Shown here piece after piece: positions 6,218 through 11,242 of a DNA stretch of 11,242 nucleotides. Source of the stretch: Curvibacter sp. GTDB lineage: Bacteria; Pseudomonadota; Gammaproteobacteria; Burkholderiales; Burkholderiaceae_C. Numbering within the stretch: the first letter of the stretch is position 1; each line of letters opens with the position of its first letter. Below the pieces are notes generated by a model. The model was not told where the DNA came from and did no database searches. It saw only the letters and a list, made by a program, of their open reading frames with translations. Where the stretch lies: the NCBI GenBank assembly GCA_003500955.1, contig DNQP01000165.1, forward strand, positions 1 through 11,242, given 5' to 3'. The position numbers were made by a program, and so were the translations under genes.

Positions 6218-6685
6218 ATGTTCCACATCGTCCTGGTCCACCCCGAGATCCCGCCCAACACCGGCAATGTCATCCGCCTGGCCGCCAACACGGGCTGCAC
6301 CCTGCACCTGATCGAGCCGCTGGGCTTTTCCATGGAAGACCGGCTGATGCGCCGCGCCGGCCTGGACTATCACGAGTACGCCGAGGTGAAACGCCATGCG
6401 AGCTGGGAGACTTTCCGGGCCAGTGAGCAACCGGCGGCCGATCGGATGTTTGCACTCACCACGCGCGGCACGCGTTTCGTCCATGATCTGGCCTTTCAGC
6501 CCGGCGACTGGCTGGTCTTCGGCTCGGAAACCAGCGGCCTGCCCGACGCCGTGCGTGCTGCCTTTGCCCCGGCACAGCAGCTCAAGCTGCCCATGCGCGC
6601 CGGCCAGCGCAGTCTCAACCTCTCCAACGCCGTGGCGGTGACGGTGTTTGAGGCCTGGCGGCAAAACGGCTTTGCGGCGGACTGA
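6218..6685 (+). CDS. trmL: tRNA (cytidine/uridine-2'-O-)-methyltransferase TrmL
   Basis: A 155-aa SPOUT-class methyltransferase of the usual TrmL length. The family transfers a methyl group from SAM to the 2'-OH of wobble nucleotide 34 in certain leucine tRNAs, acting as a cytoplasmic dimer. The three SPOUT motifs are present: PEIPPNTGNVIRLAANTG (9-26, with N14 and R20), the knot loop FGSETSGLP (101-109), and RSLNLSNAVAV (131-141). The opening MFHIVLVHPEIPPNTGN is typical, which supports this start. No Shine-Dalgarno sequence is evident before the ATG (the preceding bases are GACAATAGCGCCC), so translation may be leaderless or start from a weak site. Its stop lies 6 bp from the stop of the convergent MaoC gene. 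Confidence 0.94.
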   Translation: MFHIVLVHPEIPPNTGNVIRLAANTGCTLHLIEPLGFSMEDRLMRRAGLDYHEYAEVKRHASWETFRASEQPAADRMFALTTRGTRFVHDLAFQPGDWLVFGSETSGLPDAVRAAFAPAQQLKLPMRAGQRSLNLSNAVAVTVFEAWRQNGFAAD

Positions 6686-6691
6686 AGCGGC

Positions 6692-7147
6692 TCAGGGGTA
6701 GCGCCGGGCGATCGACTCGGCCACGCAGACTGGCTTGGCCTCGCCTTCGCGCTCGATCGTGACCTCCCAGGTCATCTGCACGCCGCCGTTGGCGATGGGC
6801 TCGCAGGCCAGCAGCTTCATGCGCGCACGCAGGCGGCTGCCCACGGGCGCGGGCGCCATGAAACGCACGCGGTTGAGGCCGTAGTTCACGCCCATGCGCG
6901 ACTCGACGATCTCCATCGTGGTCTCGAAGAAACGCGGCAGCAAGGACAAGGTGAGGAAGCCATGGGCGATCGGCGCGCCGAAAGGCCCGGCTTTCGCGCG
7001 CTCCACGTCGACGTGGATCCACTGGTGGTCGCCCGTGGCCTCGGCGAAGAGGTTGACCTGCTCCTGCGTGATGGTGAGCCAGTCGCTGACCGCGACTTCC
7101 TGGCCCACGAGCGCGGGAAACTCCTGGAGGGACTGGAAGGTTTTCAT
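6692..7147 (-). CDS. MaoC family dehydratase ((R)-specific enoyl-CoA hydratase-like, hot-dog fold)
   Basis: A 151-aa single hot-dog domain. The hydratase-2 motif is clear: FAEATGDHQWIHVDVERAKAGPFGAPIAHGFLTLSLLP (34-71), with the catalytic pair D40 and H45 and the AHGF turn. Family members add water to trans-2-enoyl-CoA to give (R)-3-hydroxyacyl-CoA, or act on related thioesters; the NodN-like subgroup has the same layout, with MGVNYGLNRVRFMAPAPVGSRLRAR (85-109) after the motif. The true substrate cannot be read from sequence, and no fatty-acid or polyhydroxyalkanoate gene is adjacent. It follows the ParA gene by 62 bp on the same strand, separated by a strong palindrome. The ribosome site is weak (TGGCGGC just before the ATG). 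Confidence 0.9.
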   Translation of the reverse strand: MKTFQSLQEFPALVGQEVAVSDWLTITQEQVNLFAEATGDHQWIHVDVERAKAGPFGAPIAHGFLTLSLLPRFFETTMEIVESRMGVNYGLNRVRFMAPAPVGSRLRARMKLLACEPIANGGVQMTWEVTIEREGEAKPVCVAESIARRYP

Positions 7148-7161
7148 GCCGCCAATGTAGC

Positions 7162-7181
7162 GGGCCGCCCGCGGGCGGCCC
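7162..7181. repeat. Perfect 20-bp GC-only palindrome between the ParA and MaoC genes
   Basis: GGGCCGCCCG followed immediately by its reverse complement CGGGCGGCCC. In RNA it could form a very stable hairpin of about 8 bp with a CGCG loop. It lies 28 bases after the ParA stop and 14 bases before the MaoC ATG, on the transcript reading minus. No U-tract follows, so it is not a classical intrinsic terminator; it could stabilise an mRNA end, pause polymerase, or reduce initiation at the MaoC gene. Confidence 0.6.
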
Positions 7182-7209
7182 TGTCATGCGCGCGACGCGG
7201 CCTCGGCCT

Positions 7210-7824
7210 TTACTTGTCGAGCCAGCGGCAGAGCCCCTGCCACTGCTCCAGGTCCTTCTCGACCCGGCTCGGCGCCACATCAAAGAGCGTCAGGCCGTGG
7301 GCGGCGAGGTGGATGTAGTTCTGCGTGTCGCGCAGATAGGCCAGCACGGGCAGGCCCAGGCTCTCGACGAAGGCCTTGAGCTTGTCGGCCGAGAGCGTGC
7401 GGGCATCGACGCGCATGCCCACGATGCCCATCTGCAGGCCCTTGTGGGCGTGCTGTTTGATCTCGTCGAGGAAGTCGCGCGTGGCAAAGATATCGAAGAC
7501 GCTGGGCTGCAGGGGCACGATGACCTTGTCGGCGTGCTGCAGCACCTCCTTCATGCGCGCACCCTTGAGGCCGGCCGGGGTGTCGAGCACCACATGGGTC
7601 GTTCCCTTGGGCAGCTTGGCCAGCTTGTCCTCGCCCACGTCCCAGCTCACGATGGGACGCGCCGTCGCGGGCCGCAGGCCCAGCCACAGGCGCGAGGACT
7701 GCTGGCGATCGGCGTCGCCCAGCATGACCTTGTACCCCTGGCTGGCGAAGTAACCCGCCACATTGGTAGAGAGGGTGGACTTGCCCACACCGCCCTTGGG
7801 ATTCGCAACCACGACAACCGGCAT
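7210..7824 (-). CDS. Stand-alone ParA/MinD-family P-loop ATPase
   Basis: A 204-aa protein with the deviant Walker A box NPKGGVGKST (8-17, signature lysine K10 and K15), the switch-like DAD (37-39) and Walker B-type DTPAGL (81-86). The segment QPSVFDIFATRDFL (106-119) matches ParA-type ATPases. Such proteins dimerise on ATP and position chromosomes, plasmids or protein clusters. It lacks the N-terminal DNA-binding extension of plasmid ParAs and has no ParB or parS in view, so it resembles the short orphan ParAs found in many proteobacterial chromosomes; its cargo is unknown. The start was set at 7824 because AGGAG lies 6 bases upstream and MPVVVVANPKGG is a normal ParA opening; an in-frame ATG at 7854 is less likely. 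kefC ends 65 bp upstream. Confidence 0.9.
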   Translation of the reverse strand: MPVVVVANPKGGVGKSTLSTNVAGYFASQGYKVMLGDADRQQSSRLWLGLRPATARPIVSWDVGEDKLAKLPKGTTHVVLDTPAGLKGARMKEVLQHADKVIVPLQPSVFDIFATRDFLDEIKQHAHKGLQMGIVGMRVDARTLSADKLKAFVESLGLPVLAYLRDTQNYIHLAAHGLTLFDVAPSRVEKDLEQWQGLCRWLDK

Positions 7825-7830
7825 CACGTG

Positions 7831-7835
7831 CTCCT
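7831..7835 (-). promoter_or_regulatory. Ribosome binding site of the ParA-type gene
   Basis: AGGAG on the minus strand, 6 bases before the ATG at 7824. It favours this start over the in-frame ATG ten codons upstream. Confidence 0.7.
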
Positions 7836-7889
7836 GGTAGCAGTTTGTAAACACATGTTAGCGCAGACTCTCGGGGAAACCGCCCAGAC

Positions 7890-9737
7890 TTAAGGCTGAT
7901 CGTCGCGGGCCCGCAACTCGGCCGTCTGCCAGCCGTAAGGCGTCTTGCCGCGCCGGGTCTCCTCGCGCAATTGGCGCTCCAATTCCTCGCGGCTCTCGCG
8001 GATGACCCGTGCATAGTCCTTGGGCTGCACCTGTTCACGCAGCTGGGCGAAGTCATCCACCTGTTTCTGATTGGTGCGCCGGAAGGCGTCGGCCATCTCC
8101 TTGGCTTCGTAGGCGCCGAAACCCAGGGTCTCCAATGCATGTCGGCCCAGGCGCAGGGAGCTTTCGTAGACCTCGCGCTGGATCACATGGGCACCAGCCT
8201 TTCGGAGCTCGTAGTAGTGCGGCACATCGTAGGCGCGCGCCAGCACCGTGAGGTGGGGAAAGGAATGCCGCGCGATCTCGACGATGGTCCTGGCATCGTC
8301 CCGGTCGTCCACGGCCACGACCAGCACACGGGCGTTCGAGGCCCCGGCGGCGTGCAGCAGGTCGAGCCGGGTCGCGTCACCGTAATAGACCTTGAAGCCG
8401 AACTGCCGCATGCTTTCGATGTGCACGGCGTCGTTGTCCATGATGGTGCTCACGATGCCGTTGGACATCAGCAGACGCCCCACCACCTGACCGAAGCGGC
8501 CGAAACCCGCGATGATGACCGGGCTGTGGTCCATCTCGGTATCCATGGGCCGCTCCTCATTGATGTCCCGGCGCTTGCAGCGCGCCACCCAGCGCCCGTG
8601 CAACAACAGCAGGATGGGCGTGAGCACCATGGACAGGATGATCACCGCGGTGTAGACCGAGTTGATGCGCGCGTCCAGCACGCCCGCCGTCACGGCCGCG
8701 GCGTAGAGCACGAAGGCGAACTCGCCGCCCTGGGCCATCAGCACCATGCGCTCCAGCGCATCGTCGTGATTCGCCCGGGCGAGCCGCGCCACGCCATAGA
8801 TGGCCGCAGACTTGAGCACCATATAAGCCAGCACGCTGATGATCACTTCCCGCCAGTTGGCAGCAATGATGGCCAGGTCCATGGACATGCCCACGGCCAG
8901 GAAGAACAGGCCCAGCAACAGGCCCTTGAAGGGTTCGACATCGGCTTCGAGCTGGTGCCGGAACGAAGACTCGGCCAGCATCACGCCCGCCAGGAAGGCC
9001 CCCATGGCGGCCGAGAGTCCGCCCAGATCCATCCACAGCGCCGCGCCCAGCACCACCAGCAGCGCCGCGGCCGTCATCACCTCGCGCGAACGCGTCCCCG
9101 AGAGCACGACGAACAGCGGGTTGAGCAGCCAGCGCCCCACGGCCACGAGCACCGCGGTCGCGCCCAGGGCGATGGCGATGCTCTGCGCGCGGTCCAGCCA
9201 GGTGCTGGTCTCGCCGCCCGGAGCGATGAAGGCCACCAGGGCCAGCAGGGGCACGATGAGCAGATCTTCGAGCAGCAGGATGGAGACCACGCGCTGGCCC
9301 GCGGGGCTGGCGAGCTGGTGCCGGTCCTGCAGCATCTGCATCACGATGGCCGTGGACGTGAGCACAAAGCCCGTGCCCACCACCCAGGCCTGGGCCCAGC
9401 CCAGGCCGAACATCACGCCCACCGGCGCCAGTAGCACCATGGCCACCAGCACCTGCAACGAGCCCAGGCCGAAGATCTGGCGGCGCATCTGCCACAGATG
9501 GCTGGGCCGCATTTCCAGCCCGACGATGAAAAGGAACATCACCACCCCGAGCTCGGCCGTGTGCAGGATGGTCTCGGGGTCGGCAATGAGCTGGAGGCCC
9601 GAGGGCCCGATCAGGACGCCGGCGGCCAGATAGCCCAGCACCGCGCCCAGGGCCAGGCGCTTGAACAGGGGCACGGCCACGACGGCCGCGGCCAGCAGCG
9701 TGACCACGGGGATGAGGTTGGGTCCTTCGGTGGCCAT
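7890..9737 (-). CDS. kefC: Glutathione-regulated potassium/proton antiporter KefC
   Basis: A 615-aa protein, close to the length of E. coli KefC. It exports K+ in exchange for H+, acidifying the cytoplasm during attack by electrophiles; glutathione holds it closed and glutathione adducts open it. The N-terminal CPA2 domain (about 1-385) is a multi-helix membrane region with GYLAAGVLIGPSGLQL (35-50) and the regulatory loop HQLEADVEPFKG (261-272), matching the E. coli HALESDIEP loop. The cytoplasmic RCK/TrkA-N domain starts near 405 with the nucleotide-binding GFGRFGQ (411-417), followed by YYGDATRLDLLHAAGA (451-466). The segment FRRTN (552-556) corresponds to the E. coli region contacting glutathione. 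The C-terminal tail is charged and probably helical. The start is supported by AGGAG 7 bases upstream and by one-base spacing from kefF. Confidence 0.93.
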   Translation of the reverse strand: MATEGPNLIPVVTLLAAAVVAVPLFKRLALGAVLGYLAAGVLIGPSGLQLIADPETILHTAELGVVMFLFIVGLEMRPSHLWQMRRQIFGLGSLQVLVAMVLLAPVGVMFGLGWAQAWVVGTGFVLTSTAIVMQMLQDRHQLASPAGQRVVSILLLEDLLIVPLLALVAFIAPGGETSTWLDRAQSIAIALGATAVLVAVGRWLLNPLFVVLSGTRSREVMTAAALLVVLGAALWMDLGGLSAAMGAFLAGVMLAESSFRHQLEADVEPFKGLLLGLFFLAVGMSMDLAIIAANWREVIISVLAYMVLKSAAIYGVARLARANHDDALERMVLMAQGGEFAFVLYAAAVTAGVLDARINSVYTAVIILSMVLTPILLLLHGRWVARCKRRDINEERPMDTEMDHSPVIIAGFGRFGQVVGRLLMSNGIVSTIMDNDAVHIESMRQFGFKVYYGDATRLDLLHAAGASNARVLVVAVDDRDDARTIVEIARHSFPHLTVLARAYDVPHYYELRKAGAHVIQREVYESSLRLGRHALETLGFGAYEAKEMADAFRRTNQKQVDDFAQLREQVQPKDYARVIRESREELERQLREETRRGKTPYGWQTAELRARDDQP

Positions 9738-9738
9738 G

Positions 9739-10302
9739 TCAGCGCTCCTGCGGGGATGATGGGGTAGCGAGTTCGGCCTGCAGGCGCGCACGGTAGCCCT
9801 GCGCCGCCGCCGCCAGCTCCGGCGCAGACAGGCGGTGGGCCGCGTGGACGATGTGCGGCTCCAGCCACTGCAGGCCGCAGTAGGCGCCGGTCTGCTGGAT
9901 GGGCGTGGCGATCTGCGCCATGGTGTGGTGGTTGTAGCCCTCGGGCTGGTAGGCGCGCTCGGCGCCGCCCGTGCTCACGGCCCAGAGCAGGCGCTTGCCC
10001 TCCAGCGCGCGTGTGGCCCGTCCCGCCGGATCATGGCCGTAGGCCCAGCCATAGGCCAGGGTCTTCTCGAACCACAGGCTCAGCAGCGCCGGGGCGTGGT
10101 ACCAGTGCAGCGGGTGCTGCAACACCACGGTGTGGCTGTCGGCCAGCGCCGCCTGCTCGGCCCGCGCGTCGATGTGGAAGTCGGGGTAGAGGGCGTACAG
10201 ATCACGAACCTGCAGACCCGGCAGGTCGCGCACCGCCTCCAGCAAGGCGCGGTTGGCGCGCGAATGCAGGGGATAGGGATGGGCGTAGATGAGCGTGATC
10301 AT
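9739..10302 (-). CDS. kefF: KefF-type NAD(P)H:quinone oxidoreductase, KefC ancillary subunit
   Basis: A 187-aa flavodoxin-like protein. KefF is a cytoplasmic FMN enzyme that reduces quinones and electrophiles and binds the KefC cytoplasmic domain, which is needed for full transport activity. Diagnostic segments: LIYAHPYPLHSRAN (4-17, the FMN phosphate region), LYALYPDFHIDARAEQ (35-50), VVLQHPLHWYHAPALLSLWFEKTLAYGWAYG (59-89), and LLWAVSTGG (105-113). These closely follow E. coli KefF as I recall it, more than the KefG paralogue. The stop and the kefC start are one base apart (TGACATG) and the kefC ribosome site lies in the last kefF codons, so translation is probably coupled. No clear Shine-Dalgarno precedes this ATG. 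The permease gene ends 36 bp upstream. Confidence 0.92.
   Translation of the reverse strand: MITLIYAHPYPLHSRANRALLEAVRDLPGLQVRDLYALYPDFHIDARAEQAALADSHTVVLQHPLHWYHAPALLSLWFEKTLAYGWAYGHDPAGRATRALEGKRLLWAVSTGGAERAYQPEGYNHHTMAQIATPIQQTGAYCGLQWLEPHIVHAAHRLSAPELAAAAQGYRARLQAELATPSSPQER
9745..9749 (-). promoter_or_regulatory. Ribosome binding site of kefC inside the end of kefF
   Basis: AGGAG on the minus strand, 7 bases before the kefC ATG at 9737 and within the last codons of kefF. It decides the kefC start against an in-frame upstream reading at 9791 that would overlap kefF. Confidence 0.75.
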
Positions 10303-10338
10303 GGGGAAGATTCTTGCAGATCGCCCCCATGCGGGTAC

Positions 10339-11094
10339 TCAGTGGAACGCGTCCCAGACCAGCTTCAGCCCCGTGAGCAGCAGGCCAAGGTAGATCAGCC
10401 GGTAGAACAGCTGGGGATCGATGCGCCGCGCCATGCGCACACCCACCCACACCCCCACGGGCGCCAGCGGCAGCAGCACGATGGAGGTGGCGAGGTTGCG
10501 CCAGTCCAGCAGGCCCAGCCAGGCATAGGGCACCCACTTGGAGAGGTTGATGAAAAAGAAGAACCAGGACAGCGTGGCCGCGAAGACGATGGGCCGCAGC
10601 TTGAGCGGCAGCACATAGGCCGAGACGGGCGGCCCGCCCGCGTGGGCCACGAAGCTCGTGAAACCACCGGCCGTGGTCAGCACGGCCCCCAGCCAGCGCG
10701 GCGGCGGCGCGCTGTCGGCCCGTGGCGGGAACAGCAGGCGCTGGGCCAGGAAGAGCAGCGTGAACACGCCCACGATGCCGGCCACGATATGCGCCGCCAG
10801 CAGCTTGAACATCAGGGTGCCGATCAGCGTGCCCAGCAGTCCCCAGGGCAGCATGAACTTCAGCAGGCTGCGATCGAAATCCTTGCGCAGCGCCGCAATC
10901 CCCAGCAGGTCCATGAGCAGCAGCACGGGCATCAGGATGGCCGCCGCCTGCGGGACAGTCACCGCCAGCGCCATCATGGGCACGGCCAGCGAACCAAAGC
11001 CCGCCCCGAAGCCGCTCTTGCTGATGCCCAACAGCAGCACCGCCGGCACCGACACGAGATAGAAATACGGATCGGTGATGGGCAGGAAATTCAC
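10339..11094 (-). CDS. TauE/SafE-family membrane permease
   Basis: A 251-aa hydrophobic protein with seven to eight predicted membrane helices, the size of TauE/SafE (DUF81) anion exporters. The two half-repeat signatures are visible: GISKSGFGAGFGSLAVPMMAL (23-43) and AGGFTSFVAHAGGPPVSAYVLP (142-163). Some family members export sulfite, sulfoacetate or other organosulfur anions; the substrate here cannot be read and no sulfur genes adjoin. Translation appears to start at GTG (VNFLPITDPYF, read as Met), because no ATG fits before the first helix; no strong ribosome site precedes it. It is the first gene of a minus-strand series leading into kefF-kefC, so co-transcription is plausible. A G-rich repeat lies 32 bp before the start codon. 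Confidence 0.88.
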   Translation of the reverse strand: MNFLPITDPYFYLVSVPAVLLLGISKSGFGAGFGSLAVPMMALAVTVPQAAAILMPVLLLMDLLGIAALRKDFDRSLLKFMLPWGLLGTLIGTLMFKLLAAHIVAGIVGVFTLLFLAQRLLFPPRADSAPPPRWLGAVLTTAGGFTSFVAHAGGPPVSAYVLPLKLRPIVFAATLSWFFFFINLSKWVPYAWLGLLDWRNLATSIVLLPLAPVGVWVGVRMARRIDPQLFYRLIYLGLLLTGLKLVWDAFH

Positions 11095-11125
11095 AGCAGA
11101 GCGATCAAAACGAAGAGGAGTTTAG

Positions 11126-11159
11126 CCCTCCCCTGGAAGGGGAGGGTTGGGAGGGGTGA
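11126..11159 (+). repeat. 34-bp G-rich hairpin repeat, copy 1
   Basis: The first 21 bases form an 8-bp perfect stem, CCCTCCCC with GGGGAGGG, around the loop TGGAA. The following part extends the G-tracts into GGGGAGGGTTGGGAGGGG (11139-11156), which fits the canonical four-tract G-quadruplex pattern with loops of 1, 2 and 1 bases. It differs from copy 2 at a single position, in the hairpin loop (T here, C there). Confidence 0.85.
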
Positions 11160-11208
11160 GCCCCATGCCGCCGCAGGGCGCGGGCTGCGACAGCGGAGCA
11201 GGCCTGCG

Positions 11209-11242
11209 CCCTCCCCCGGAAGGGGAGGGTTGGGAGGGGTGA
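11209..11242 (+). repeat. 34-bp G-rich hairpin repeat, copy 2 (ends at the window edge)
   Basis: Identical to copy 1 at 33 of 34 bases, with loop CGGAA. Its quadruplex-type tract is at 11222-11239. The repeat period is 83 bp. Because the copy stops exactly at the edge, its full length and any further copies cannot be seen. Confidence 0.85.

Larger units (their letters stand above)
11095..11242. other. Non-coding right end carrying two copies of a 34-bp repeat
   Basis: No gene is seen in these 148 bases. They hold two near-identical G-rich hairpin repeats (11126-11159 and 11209-11242) separated by 49 bp. The spacer contains a 10-bp palindrome GCAGGCCTGC (11198-11207), and a 7-base inverted pair AGGGCGC (11175-11181) and GCGCCCT (11206-11212). 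The promoter of the permease gene may lie here but I could not locate it. Confidence 0.55.

Noticed and set aside
7280-8140. A 286-codon open frame on the minus strand overlapping kefC and the ParA gene
   Set aside because: It runs in another frame through the end of kefC, the intergenic gap and most of the ParA gene; both real genes have complete motifs and the overlapping product is arginine/alanine/glycine-rich.
7971-9434. A 487-codon open frame on the plus strand
   Set aside because: Antisense to kefC, with the same H/Q/G/R-rich composition and no recognisable domain.

Overview
The window is a GC-rich chromosomal segment from a betaproteobacterium, most likely order Burkholderiales and probably Comamonadaceae. 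This is inferred from the layout of the cytochrome oxidase operon (coxB with a fused cytochrome c domain, then ctaD, a 37-residue membrane protein, ctaG, a DUF2970 gene and subunit III), from the high-GC codon use and from the general look of the proteins. No 16S or other decisive marker is present. Almost all of the DNA is coding, and I see no insertion sequence, tRNA, rRNA, CRISPR array or prophage gene.

Left part (1 to about 4100, all minus strand): an aa3/caa3-type cytochrome c oxidase operon, transcribed from about position 4050 towards 1. The order is coxB (subunit II with CuA and a C-terminal haem c domain), ctaD (catalytic subunit I), a 37-aa single-pass protein, ctaG (copper delivery to CuB), a DUF2970 membrane protein that overlaps ctaG by ATGA, and the first 34 codons of subunit III, which runs off the left edge. 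Together these encode the core and part of the assembly machinery of the terminal proton-pumping oxidase.

Middle part (4099 to 7147): short housekeeping genes in alternating orientation. They are a BioC-like methyltransferase homologue with a degenerate SAM-binding motif, a divergent comF-family phosphoribosyltransferase, a 130-aa protein of unknown function, trmL (tRNA wobble-nucleotide 2'-O-methyltransferase) and a MaoC-type hot-dog hydratase. Two convergent gene pairs here are separated by only 9 and 6 bp.

Right part (7210 to 11094, all minus strand): a TauE/SafE-type permease, kefF and kefC (glutathione-gated K+/H+ antiporter with its oxidoreductase partner, stop and start one base apart), then a stand-alone ParA-type ATPase, possibly co-transcribed on to the MaoC gene. 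The last 117 bp hold two nearly identical 34-bp hairpin-forming, G-rich repeats, the second ending exactly at the window edge.

I found no convincing new multi-gene system. The points most worth checking are the degenerate BioC homologue, the small membrane proteins inside the oxidase operon, the unknown 130-aa protein, the orphan ParA and the G-rich terminal repeats.
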